DNA of 17,318 nucleotides, taken from contig JAAEZW010000010.1 in the NCBI GenBank assembly GCA_018222665.1, positions 1 to 17,318 of the forward strand, read 5' to 3'. Below the pieces are notes generated by a model, which saw nothing but the letters and a program-made list of their open reading frames with translations, was not told the origin of the DNA and did no database searches. Positions 1 through 6,969 of this stretch are shown piece by piece (the stretch's first letter is position 1; every line of letters begins with the position of its first letter). The position numbers and the translations under genes are program-made. This DNA is from Paracoccaceae bacterium (GTDB lineage: Bacteria; Pseudomonadota; Alphaproteobacteria; Rhodobacterales; Rhodobacteraceae).

Positions 1-803
1 TCGACGACATTTATGATTTCGCAGAAGCGCAGGGATTTGAAATTGATGGCATCACCCAAGAAGGCGGTGCAGGCAAATTGGAGATCAACCTACGCCACGG
101 TGATCCCGTTCGCCTTGCGGACGAGGTATTTTATTTCAAACGATTAATCCGAGAGGCCGCACTGCGTCACGATTGTTTTGCAACCTTTATGGCAAAACCG
201 ATCGAGGATGAGCCTGGCAGCGCAATGCATATCCACCATTCGATCATCGATACGGAAACTGGGCAGAATATTTTTGCTGGTCCGCAAGGTGGCGAAACAG
301 ATCTGTTTTTCTATTTCATCGGCGGCCTGCAGAAATACTTGCCCGCGGCCATTGCGGTCTTAGCGCCCTATGTGAATTCATATCGGCGTTATGTGAAAGA
401 TCATGCAGCCCCCATCAATTTGGAATGGGCGCGCGACAATCGCACGACGGGTATTCGCATTCCATTGTCTGATGCCAAAGGACGGCGCGTGGAAAATCGT
501 TTGGCGGGTATGGATTGCAATCCCTACTTGGGGATCGCGGCATCGCTGGCGTGCGGGTATTTGGGCATGGTCAACGAAATTCGCCCGACCAAACAGTTCA
601 AAGGTGATGCCTATGAAGGGGATGAGGACATCCCGCGTGTCATGGGTGAGGCGCTGGATTTATTCGAAGCATCTGAGGAGCTTCACGAAATGTTAGGACC
701 CGAATTTGCACGTGTTTATTCCATCGTAAAACGCACGGAATACGAAGAATTTCTGCAAGTGATCAGCCCATGGGAACGCGAACACCTGCTGTTGAACGTA
801 TGA
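1..803 (+). CDS. Glutamine synthetase family protein, C-terminal part (5' end outside window)
   Basis: The reading frame is open from the left edge, so the gene begins upstream of the window; about 267 codons are visible of a family usually near 450 residues. The visible part is the glutamine synthetase catalytic domain: GAGKLEINLRH, then AKPIEDEPGSAMHIHHS (nucleotide and metal site), NSYRRYVK, WARDNRTTGIRIP with the phosphate-binding arginines, and ENRLAGMDCNPYLG near the end. These enzymes make an amide bond from glutamate and ammonia or an amine using ATP. The next gene, an FAD amine oxidase, overlaps it by four bases. That pairing resembles gamma-glutamylputrescine synthetase (PuuA) with PuuB, so polyamine or other amine catabolism is more likely than ammonia assimilation. 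The substrate is inferred from context and could be another amine. The family call is firm; the PuuA-like role is tentative. Confidence 0.9.
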   Translation, partial: DDIYDFAEAQGFEIDGITQEGGAGKLEINLRHGDPVRLADEVFYFKRLIREAALRHDCFATFMAKPIEDEPGSAMHIHHSIIDTETGQNIFAGPQGGETDLFFYFIGGLQKYLPAAIAVLAPYVNSYRRYVKDHAAPINLEWARDNRTTGIRIPLSDAKGRRVENRLAGMDCNPYLGIAASLACGYLGMVNEIRPTKQFKGDAYEGDEDIPRVMGEALDLFEASEELHEMLGPEFARVYSIVKRTEYEEFLQVISPWEREHLLLNV

Positions 804-2107
804 ACCTGCTGTATGCAAATGATCGACGTGGCGAATACCCCAATAGCTGGTATGCCGCCACGGCAAAGCCTCTGGCACCCTGCCCAGCGCTGATGGGGTC
901 AGAAAGGGCGGATGTTTGTGTAATTGGTGCAGGATTCACGGGTATTTCAACCGCGTTGCATCTGGCCGAGTTGGGATATTCCGTAACAATACTTGAGGCA
1001 CAGCGCATCGGTTTTGGTGCGTCTGGACGCAATGGTGGTCAGTTGGGCATAGGCCAACGGATGAATCAGGATGAACTGATTGATTTGATGGGTGATGATG
1101 CTGCACGTGTGTTGTGGAAAATGGCGCTAGACGCACAAGCCTTGGTTAAATCACTCATTAACAAGTTTGACATTGATTGCGACCTAACGCCAGGTGTTGC
1201 AAATCTGGGTCACACCCCAAGACTTGGGGATCAGATGCGTCAGTATGCTGATTTCTTGCGTCAAACCTACCATGCGGCACATGTCCAATCGCTGAGTGTG
1301 GCTGAGGGGCGCAGGCTATGTGTTTCAGAGGCCTATCACGGTGGTTTCATTGATTGGAATTCTGCGCATCTGCACCCGCTGAAATACGTTTTGGGATTGG
1401 CCAATGCTGCGCAGCATTTGGGTGTTCAATTTTTTGAACAATCCCTGGTCACGCAGATCAAACACGAGCCACACAAAATTCAAGTGATAACGGAACATGG
1501 GTCAGTGTCCTGCGATCAAGTTGTTTATGCCTGCAATGGATATTTGGGTGATTTGGAACCCGATCTTGCTGCGCGGATCATGCCCATCAACAATTTCATC
1601 GTTACAACCGAACCACTCGACAATGATCTGGACGTGATCCCAAACGACAACATTGCCGTCGCCGACAGTAAATTTGTTGTCAATTATTTCCGCAAATCAC
1701 CAGACAACAGATTGCTGTTTGGGGGTGGTGAAAATTATGGGTATCAATTTCCCAAGGATATCGCAGCCACTGTGCGCAAACCAATGTTGGAAATTTTCCC
1801 ACAGTTACGCGATGTCAAAATCGATTACGCGTGGGGGGGAACATTGGGGATCACCATTCGGCGGATGCCCTATTTCGCGCGACCCTCGAAAAACAGTTGG
1901 GCAGCGACAGGGTATTCAGGCCATGGCGTTGGAACAGCCACGCATGCGGGTCAGTTGATTGCGCAAGCGATTCATGGTGACAGCACGGGCTTTGACGCCA
2001 TGGCATCTGTACCAAGTCAGCGCTTTCCTGGGGGCACATTGCTACGTTCTCCCCTATTGGTAATGGCTATGACATGGTATGGGTTGCGTGATCGTTTCGG
2101 AGTTTAA
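800..2107 (+). CDS. FAD-dependent amine oxidoreductase (DAO family, PuuB-like)
   Basis: This is a 435-residue member of the D-amino-acid oxidase/glycine oxidase fold. The N-terminal Rossmann motif VIGAGFTG lies at residues 41-48, with the ribose-binding Glu66 in ILEAQ, followed by GFGASGRNGGQ at 71-81, a sequence typical of gamma-glutamylputrescine oxidase-like proteins. The C-terminal GYSGHGVGTATHAG segment closes the FAD site. I chose the ATG at 800 because it overlaps the stop of the preceding glutamine-synthetase-like gene as ATGA; a longer frame from 770 would overlap that gene needlessly. The coupling suggests the oxidase acts on the gamma-glutamylated amine made by the upstream enzyme, giving an aldehyde, ammonia and hydrogen peroxide. 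The stop overlaps the convergent GFA gene by four bases (TTAA). The exact substrate cannot be read from sequence. Confidence 0.88.
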   Translation: MNLLYANDRRGEYPNSWYAATAKPLAPCPALMGSERADVCVIGAGFTGISTALHLAELGYSVTILEAQRIGFGASGRNGGQLGIGQRMNQDELIDLMGDDAARVLWKMALDAQALVKSLINKFDIDCDLTPGVANLGHTPRLGDQMRQYADFLRQTYHAAHVQSLSVAEGRRLCVSEAYHGGFIDWNSAHLHPLKYVLGLANAAQHLGVQFFEQSLVTQIKHEPHKIQVITEHGSVSCDQVVYACNGYLGDLEPDLAARIMPINNFIVTTEPLDNDLDVIPNDNIAVADSKFVVNYFRKSPDNRLLFGGGENYGYQFPKDIAATVRKPMLEIFPQLRDVKIDYAWGGTLGITIRRMPYFARPSKNSWAATGYSGHGVGTATHAGQLIAQAIHGDSTGFDAMASVPSQRFPGGTLLRSPLLVMAMTWYGLRDRFGV

Positions 2108-2583
2108 TCCAACACTGGTGGTACAAATTTCACAATCATATCATCAAAACTGACGGGTTTATGTGTGTAAATGAACCCCTGCAAATTTCCCTGTTTGATC
2201 CACTCAAGCGCACTGTCTGTCCATATATGTCTAACAGGATTAATGCGATGTATCATTTCCAGCGAACCACCTTTGATACTTAAAATATCACTCTCATCGG
2301 TACCCGTGTTATAGATGCTTGAACCGCAATCGGGACAGAAAGCGCAAAGCTTTTCGTCGCCACTATCAAGCGTAAACGTGTACTGGGCCGGCTTGCCTTG
2401 CATGATCTTAAATTGCGACGTGGGAAACCAAACAGATATGCCAAATGCACTACTGCTTTGGGCCTGACAATCTGTGCAGTGACAACAATAGGCTACAATC
2501 GGATCCGCCGAAATAGCATAGCGGATGTTTCCGCACTGACATCCACCAAGGTAATGAGAGGTCTGATCAAAAGACGCAGAAAT
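2104..2583 (-). CDS. GFA-family zinc protein (glutathione-dependent formaldehyde-activating type), apparent ATT start
   Basis: The first in-frame ATG (2401-2403) would give only 99 residues and would lose most zinc ligands. Reading upstream from it, the frame stays open to a TGA at 2602-2604 and encodes the missing N-terminal half: YLGGCQCG, then CCHCTDC, then FGISVWFP, then FCPDCGS after the internal Met. With ATT at 2581-2583 as codon 1, the ligands are Cys15, Cys17, Cys34, Cys36, Cys39, Cys83 and Cys86, the full GFA set. No ATG, GTG, TTG or CTG exists between the stop and the conserved start. The ATT is preceded by TAGGGG with 7 bases of spacing, formed partly by the phaR stop codon. The protein would have 159 residues, normal for the family. 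GFA proteins are named for S-hydroxymethylglutathione formation, but most members have unknown substrates. The gene lies 10 bases after phaR and is probably cotranscribed with it. Confidence 0.8.
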   Translation of the reverse strand: MSASFDQTSHYLGGCQCGNIRYAISADPIVAYCCHCTDCQAQSSSAFGISVWFPTSQFKIMQGKPAQYTFTLDSGDEKLCAFCPDCGSSIYNTGTDESDILSIKGGSLEMIHRINPVRHIWTDSALEWIKQGNLQGFIYTHKPVSFDDMIVKFVPPVLD

Positions 2584-2593
2584 AAGCTGGCCC

Positions 2594-3139
2594 CTATTTG
2601 CTCATTTTTGAGAGTTGATCTTGAAGTGCGCTAAGCTGCGCCTTTATCGCATCCAGATCGTCAATGCCGCCTGCGTCTTTTGCAGGTTCAGATGATGTTT
2701 GATCTGCAGATGGCCATCCAAAGGCTTTCATAAATGCCTCTTGTTGGGCCTTCATCGCTTCGAAACTAGGCATCGAATTCATAGAATTCATCCCCATATT
2801 TTCCATCATCTTGTTCTGTCCATCGCGCAGCATTTCAAATGACATCGACAGGAATTGCGGAACAACAGATGCAGCCTGATTGGTATAGCTTCTGACAAGA
2901 TCGGTCAAAACATCAACGGGTAGGACATTTTCACCGCGGCTTTCATGTTCTGCGATGATTTGCAACAAATACTGACGCGTAAGATCATCACCAGATTTCA
3001 AATCCATGATTTGCACATCGCGGCCATCGCGAATGAACCCCGAAATATCCTCAAGCGTGACGTAATCGCTGGTTTCCGTATTATAGAGACGGCGGCTCGC
3101 ATACCGTTTTATCAGCAGTTTTTCTTTTGCGTTTGCCAC
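2594..3139 (-). CDS. phaR: PhaR, polyhydroxyalkanoate synthesis repressor
   Basis: A 181-residue protein with the PHB/PHA accumulation regulator DNA-binding domain at about residues 8-68 (IKRYASRRLYNT, then YVTLEDISGFIRDG and DVQIMDLKSGDDLT) and the PHB_acc domain at about 70-112. A Met/Asn-rich linker (MMENMGMNSMNSM) and a C-terminal coiled-coil-like segment (LDAIKAQLSALQDQL) follow. Known PhaR proteins bind both PHB granules and DNA, repressing phaP and their own gene until nascent polymer titrates them. The start is GTG at 3137-3139, preceded by AGGGAGA at suitable spacing. The gene lies downstream of phaP behind an intrinsic terminator and has its own PhaR-type site at about 3160-3170, so autoregulation is likely. 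The GFA gene follows 10 bases after the stop. Confidence 0.95.
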   Translation of the reverse strand: MANAKEKLLIKRYASRRLYNTETSDYVTLEDISGFIRDGRDVQIMDLKSGDDLTRQYLLQIIAEHESRGENVLPVDVLTDLVRSYTNQAASVVPQFLSMSFEMLRDGQNKMMENMGMNSMNSMPSFEAMKAQQEAFMKAFGWPSADQTSSEPAKDAGGIDDLDAIKAQLSALQDQLSKMSK

Positions 3140-3159
3140 AACGATTCTCCCTAAAAATG

Positions 3160-3170
3160 CAGCGTTGCAG
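3160..3170. promoter_or_regulatory. Probable PhaR operator upstream of phaR
   Basis: CAGC-GTT-GCAG matches the PhaR-type palindrome CTGC-N3-GCAG with one mismatch and continues into GCATA, the same flank seen at the other sites in this window. It lies 20-30 bases upstream of the phaR start codon, between the phaP terminator and the ribosome-binding site, where bound repressor would block the promoter. An extra half site (TTGCAGCA) lies at about 3184-3191. Confidence 0.6.
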
Positions 3171-3190
3171 CATAGATTAGCGATTGCAGC

Positions 3191-3224
3191 AAAAAAAGAA
3201 AGGGTGCGATCATGCGCACCCTTT
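3191..3224 (-). terminator. Intrinsic terminator after phaP
   Basis: Perfect 10-bp inverted repeat AAAGGGTGCG (3199-3208) and CGCACCCTTT (3215-3224) with a 6-base loop. On the minus strand it is followed directly by C and seven T, at 3191-3198. It lies 23 bases after the phaP stop and separates the phasin transcript from phaR. Confidence 0.9.
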
Positions 3225-3247
3225 CAATAATCGTATATGGTAGCGAA

Positions 3248-3697
3248 TTATTTCGCTGCTGCTGTCGCCTTGCGTGTTGCCGCAGTTACGTCAGCAGTTG
3301 CTTTTTTAACTGCTGCTGTCGCTTCTTCTGACATGTTTTTGCCAGTCGACATTAGCAATTCAACTGTGTCCATTTGAACTTTCTTTGCAACTTCTGCAAA
3401 TGCTGCCATGTTTTCTGCTGCGACTTCTGCTTGTGCTGTTGCGAAATCAGCTGCCGCTTTGGCGTAATCTGCTGGGTCCGCTTTTGCTTTTGAAACGTCT
3501 GCGATTTTCGCCAATGTGTCTTTTGTCCACTTTGATGAAATTTCAGCAGATTTTTCTGCTGCTTCAACTGCAACGTTTGCGAGCTTTTCGTTCATTGACG
3601 CTGTGTTTTTGAATGCGTCGTCAAATGCGCTCATGTCCACTGGGAATGAACCCATCATATCTTTAAATGCTTTTGTCATATCTTCTACTTTGGTCAT
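3248..3697 (-). CDS. phaP: Phasin, PHB granule-associated protein
   Basis: A 149-residue alpha-helical, Ala/Lys/Glu-rich protein of the phasin family, with no cysteine and few aromatic residues. An amphipathic N-terminal part (MTKAFKDMMGSFPVDMSAFDDAF) is followed by long helices with ADYAKAAADFATAQAE and MSTGKNMSEE, typical of alphaproteobacterial phasins, and a basic Ala/Lys tail (KKATADVTAATRKATAAAK). Phasins coat PHB granules in the cytoplasm and set granule size and number. The ATG at 3695-3697 is preceded by AAGGA at about 8 bases. The promoter region carries two PhaR-type palindromes, one filling the -35/-10 spacer, and a strong terminator follows, so it is likely a monocistronic, highly expressed, PhaR-repressed gene. 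Confidence 0.93.
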   Translation of the reverse strand: MTKVEDMTKAFKDMMGSFPVDMSAFDDAFKNTASMNEKLANVAVEAAEKSAEISSKWTKDTLAKIADVSKAKADPADYAKAAADFATAQAEVAAENMAAFAEVAKKVQMDTVELLMSTGKNMSEEATAAVKKATADVTAATRKATAAAK

Positions 3698-3743
3698 CGG
3701 AAATTCCTTTCACTTTACGCAAGACCGCCTTACGTTTGACCAA

Positions 3744-3772
3744 GATATATATGCTGCAACGCAGCATTGCAA
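3744..3772 (-). promoter_or_regulatory. Candidate phaP promoter
   Basis: On the minus strand TTGCAA (3767-3772) and TATATC (3744-3749) are separated by exactly 17 bases. The spacer is the palindromic operator at 3751-3767, so PhaR binding would exclude RNA polymerase. The boxes are moderate matches to the housekeeping consensus and were placed by eye. Confidence 0.5.
3751..3767. promoter_or_regulatory. PhaR operator 1 of phaP (perfect extended palindrome)
   Basis: ATGCTGC-AAC-GCAGCAT is a perfect inverted repeat with 7-bp arms and contains the full CTGC-N3-GCAG core at 3754-3764. It lies in the spacer of the candidate phaP promoter. This is the most symmetrical of the four sites in the window. 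Confidence 0.75.
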
Positions 3773-3781
3773 GCTTTTTTT

Positions 3782-3792
3782 CTGCGCTGCAG
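3782..3792. promoter_or_regulatory. PhaR operator 2 of phaP
   Basis: CTGC-GCT-GCAG is an exact core match, followed by CATAT. It is 28 bp centre to centre from operator 1, upstream of the candidate -35, and lies between phaC and phaP. A second site invites cooperative binding or an additional block of read-through from phaC. Confidence 0.7.
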
Positions 3793-3814
3793 CATATTTT
3801 ACAAAAAATTCACA

Positions 3815-5608
3815 TTACACATGCGATCTGCGTAAAACATAGGTACCTGGTGCATCACAAATCACTTTGAACGATCCGCTTCCGGGGATGCGAGCGGGGA
3901 CTTGGTCGCCAGACCGCGGTGAGATCCAATCATTCCAACGTGGCCACCAACTGCCTTCGTTAAAAGATGCACCCTCTTTCCAGTCATCTGCATCCAATCC
4001 CAAATCGTCCAAAGTGTAGTGACCATACTTTTTCTTACTGGGTGGATTCACAATGCCTGCAATATGGCCAGACTCGGACAAAATGAATGTCTTATCGCTG
4101 CTGCCCATGTTTTGCACCCCGCGGTAGCAATCTGGCCACGCGGCAATGTGATCCGTTTCACAGGCGACTGAGCACAAGGGTACATCGACGTCCGAGAGTT
4201 TCAACGTATGCCCTAAGAGTTCAAATTCACCAGTAGCAAATTTATTGTCCTGACACAGTCCACGCAAATATTGGATGGCCATCTTTCCAGGCAAACTCGA
4301 CCCATCGCCATTCCAATATAGCAAATCAAATGCAGGGGGGGCTTCGCCCATCATGTAACTTTTGACGGCGGGACCATAAACCAGATCATTGGCACGCAAG
4401 AAACTAAAAGTGCGCGCCATGATAAAGCTTTCCAATATGCCTTTGTCATTGATTTCATCTTCGATCGCATCAATAAAATCGTTCTGCAAAAATGGGGTAA
4501 ATTCACGCTGTTCAGAAAAGTCCGTAAGCGCTGTGAAAAAGGTTGCTGACTTCACGCTGTCGTCTTTGCGGTGCTTCAACAGTGATAGCGTCAGCGCCAG
4601 GGTTGTCCCCGCAATACAATATCCAATGGCATTGACTTGGGGTTGATCCGTGATCTCTTTCACGACTTCAATCGACTTTAGGTAGCCATGTTCAATATAA
4701 TCTTCCATGCCAATGTCAGCATAGCTGGCGTCGGGGTTCACCCATGACACCACGAATAATGTATACCCCTGATCAACGACCCAACGGATCAAGCTGTTCT
4801 GTTCCTTTAAATCAAGAATATAATATTTATTGATCCAAGGCGGGAACATAATGATCGGGGTTTCATGTACCGTTTCTGTCGTGGGAGCATATTGGATTAA
4901 CTCCAACATTTCGTTGCGAAAAACCACACTACCCTTTGCGGTTGCAATGTTGCCGCCAACTTCGAACGCGGATTCATCAGCCAAGCGAACAACCAGTTCA
5001 CCTTCATTCGCCTCAAGATCGGCGATTAAATTTTGCATGCCGTCGATCAATGATTGCCCTTGGGTTTCCATCGCACGTTCAAGCGCATCTGGATTTGTTG
5101 CCAAGAAATTTGTCGGCGACATCATATCGACGATTTGACGTGTGAAAAATTCCAGGCGACGCTTTTCCTTTGGCTCCATCCCATCCAATTCAGAGATCGC
5201 CGAATTGATCAGGTCAGCGGTGCGCAAATAATGTTCTTTTACAAAATTGAAATAGGGGTTTGAGGACCACATTTCATGCGTAAATCGACGATCTGGTTTT
5301 CCATCTGCTTTTGGGATTTGAAACTGTCCCTGAGTAAACGCATGTTGTGCCTCGACAAAATATTCCAGCGTTTTACCCCAATACGAAATCTGCTTTTCCA
5401 TCAGATTCGCTGGGTTTTCCATGAAATTTGACCAATAGGCATGTGATGCTTTGACCATTAAATCTTGGCCAGGGCCGTTCAAAGAAGGATTGATTTGTTT
5501 TTTATTCTGCAGCACAGAAACAAAGCGCTGGTTAAGCTCTTCAAGTGTTTCAATATTCTGCTTTAATAACTCTGCGATAACAGCACTTTCGTTATCTTCG
5601 GTTGTCAT
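3815..5608 (-). CDS. phaC: Class I poly(3-hydroxyalkanoate) synthase
   Basis: About 597 residues, the usual size for a class I PHA synthase, which polymerises (R)-3-hydroxybutyryl-CoA at the granule surface. The N-terminal PhaC_N domain (SYWGKTLEYFVEAQ, RFTHEMWSSNPYFNF) precedes an alpha/beta hydrolase core. The lipase-like box GYCIAG holds the nucleophile Cys331, with Asp486 in ETDHIAAW and His515 in SESGHIAGIVNPP; numbering is from the ATG at 5606-5608. FPPWINKYYILDL and the C-terminal WWPRWNDWI are family signatures. A GTG five codons upstream (5621-5623) is an alternative start; neither has a strong ribosome-binding site, and GGAA nine bases before the ATG favours the ATG slightly. The tail LRRSHV departs from the more usual short Lys/Arg ending. 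It is divergent from phaZ, with a PhaR-type palindrome in the 111-bp gap. Confidence 0.95.
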   Translation of the reverse strand: MTTEDNESAVIAELLKQNIETLEELNQRFVSVLQNKKQINPSLNGPGQDLMVKASHAYWSNFMENPANLMEKQISYWGKTLEYFVEAQHAFTQGQFQIPKADGKPDRRFTHEMWSSNPYFNFVKEHYLRTADLINSAISELDGMEPKEKRRLEFFTRQIVDMMSPTNFLATNPDALERAMETQGQSLIDGMQNLIADLEANEGELVVRLADESAFEVGGNIATAKGSVVFRNEMLELIQYAPTTETVHETPIIMFPPWINKYYILDLKEQNSLIRWVVDQGYTLFVVSWVNPDASYADIGMEDYIEHGYLKSIEVVKEITDQPQVNAIGYCIAGTTLALTLSLLKHRKDDSVKSATFFTALTDFSEQREFTPFLQNDFIDAIEDEINDKGILESFIMARTFSFLRANDLVYGPAVKSYMMGEAPPAFDLLYWNGDGSSLPGKMAIQYLRGLCQDNKFATGEFELLGHTLKLSDVDVPLCSVACETDHIAAWPDCYRGVQNMGSSDKTFILSESGHIAGIVNPPSKKKYGHYTLDDLGLDADDWKEGASFNEGSWWPRWNDWISPRSGDQVPARIPGSGSFKVICDAPGTYVLRRSHV

Positions 5609-5632
5609 TTCAAAAATTTCCACTTATTCTTT

Positions 5633-5643
5633 CTGCTGTGCAG
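5633..5643. promoter_or_regulatory. PhaR operator between phaC and phaZ
   Basis: CTGC-TGT-GCAG is an exact match to the CTGC-N3-GCAG core, followed by CATAA. On the minus strand it overlaps TATGCT, a possible phaC -10 (with TTGGAC 17 bases upstream, a weak -35). On the plus strand it precedes phaZ by about 80 bases, so one site could influence both divergent genes. Confidence 0.65.
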
Positions 5644-5719
5644 CATAACAATTTTGATCGCGTTGTCCAAGACTCGTTCAATATGTGCGACGTAAAGAGG
5701 CAGGAACGAGGACGATCCC

Positions 5720-6952
5720 ATGCGCCATATGGCAAGCTATGACATCATGGAAACGATGCGAAATACAAATCAATGGATGGGGGCAACCGCGAAAAGTTTC
5801 GCCTCATATCCCGCATTCGCAATGGTTCCAAACCCGTTCGTGCAATGGGTGGCAGCATGGGGCGAAGTGACTGAACGTTCCTTTGAACGCATGGTTGTCA
5901 AACCAGACTGGGGATTAGATTCCTTCACCTGTCAGGATGGGCGCGATCACGTTGTGAACGTCAAAACGATTATCAAACGCCCATTCGGAGATTTGATACA
6001 TTTTGAGGTTGCCGAGCGTGAAACTGCCCCGCGTAAGGTTATGTTGGTCGCCCCGATGTCGGGGCACTATGCAACCTTGCTGCGCAAAACCGTCAAAAGC
6101 CTGATTCCAGATTGCGAAGTCTACGTAACAGATTGGCACAATGCACGCGATATACCCGTTTCCGCAGGCAAATTCGACGTTGAGGATTATACCCGATACC
6201 TAATGGATTTCATGATGGAACTCGGTCCTGATACGCATGTGATCGCCGTCTGCCAACCCGCGCCGCTGACATTGGCCGCCACAGCATATTTAGCGGAACT
6301 GCATCCAGAGGCGCAACCGCGCAGCCTAACACTCATCGGTGGGCCAATTGATCCAGATGCGGCACCCACAGATGTCACGGATTTTGGGCATCGGGTGACG
6401 ATGGGCCAGTTGGAACAAACCATGATCCAACGCGTTGGATTTAAATACGCTGGTGTTGGGCGGTCGGTTTATCCCGGTCTGTTGCAGCTGACATCTTTCA
6501 TGTCGATGAACGCTGAAACCCATTCCAAAGCGTTTAACGAACAGATCATGCGCGTTGCACGTGGTGAGGCAAGTGATCACGACAAACATAACGAATTTTA
6601 TGATGAATATTTGGCTGTGATGGATATGACGGCCGAATTTTATCTATCAACTGTGAATCGCGTTTTCAAAAATCGCGAAATTGCCTTGAACAAATTTACC
6701 GTGGACGGTCACAAAGTCGATATTTCAAAAATCACCACCGTCGCTGTGATGACTGTGGAAGGGGAAGAGGATGATATCTCGGCACCCGGACAATGCGTGG
6801 CAGCATTGGATTTGTGCACGGGCTTGGCCAAAAACAAAAAATCCCACTACCTAGAGCCGGGTGCCGGACATTATGGTATTTTTGCTGGGAAAAGCTGGCG
6901 GAACAACATCCGCCCGCTTGTTCTTAAGTTCATCGACAAAAATAACAAATAA
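5720..6952 (+). CDS. phaZ: Intracellular PHB depolymerase
   Basis: A 410-residue polyhydroxybutyrate depolymerase of the intracellular, signal-peptide-free type, which degrades native PHB granules. The alpha/beta hydrolase core follows an N-terminal helical part. The catalytic set is Cys178 in AVCQPAPLTL (a Cys-type lipase box), the Asp351/352 pair in EGEEDDISAPGQ, and His384 in PGAGHYGIFAGKSW. VAPMSGHYATLLRKTV (oxyanion region) and YVTDWHNARDIP are also family signatures. The ATG at 5720 is preceded by GAGGA at about 7 bases; ATG 5729 is a possible alternative. It is divergent from phaC and presumably shares its PhaR-type site. The stop lies inside the terminator stem shared with the convergent oxidoreductase. 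Confidence 0.93.
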   Translation: MRHMASYDIMETMRNTNQWMGATAKSFASYPAFAMVPNPFVQWVAAWGEVTERSFERMVVKPDWGLDSFTCQDGRDHVVNVKTIIKRPFGDLIHFEVAERETAPRKVMLVAPMSGHYATLLRKTVKSLIPDCEVYVTDWHNARDIPVSAGKFDVEDYTRYLMDFMMELGPDTHVIAVCQPAPLTLAATAYLAELHPEAQPRSLTLIGGPIDPDAAPTDVTDFGHRVTMGQLEQTMIQRVGFKYAGVGRSVYPGLLQLTSFMSMNAETHSKAFNEQIMRVARGEASDHDKHNEFYDEYLAVMDMTAEFYLSTVNRVFKNREIALNKFTVDGHKVDISKITTVAVMTVEGEEDDISAPGQCVAALDLCTGLAKNKKSHYLEPGAGHYGIFAGKSWRNNIRPLVLKFIDKNNK

Positions 6953-6969
6953 GGGCCCACGCCCTTATT
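6948..6969. terminator. Shared bidirectional terminator of phaZ and the convergent oxidoreductase
   Basis: AATAAGGGC (6948-6956) and GCCCTTATT (6961-6969) form a perfect 9-bp stem with loop CCAC. The TAA of phaZ lies in the left arm and the TAA of the opposite gene in the right arm. The T tract is better on the minus strand (TGTTATTTTTG). Confidence 0.7.

Noticed and set aside
770..799. Earlier ATG for the FAD oxidoreductase
   Set aside because: It would overlap the upstream gene by 34 bases, while the ATG at 800 gives the standard ATGA coupling and a normal N-terminus.
2104..2403. GFA gene as a truncated 99-residue protein starting at the internal Met
   Set aside because: That start would discard five zinc cysteines whose codons are intact immediately upstream in the same frame.
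3352..3612. Open frames of 73-75 codons in other frames of the phasin gene
   Set aside because: Low-complexity Gln/Lys- or Leu-rich shadows of the Ala/Lys-rich phasin.
5500..5520. CTGC-AGC-ACAG inside phaC as a fifth PhaR site
   Set aside because: It lies within the coding sequence and has a core mismatch; the flanking GCATA shared by the other sites is absent.
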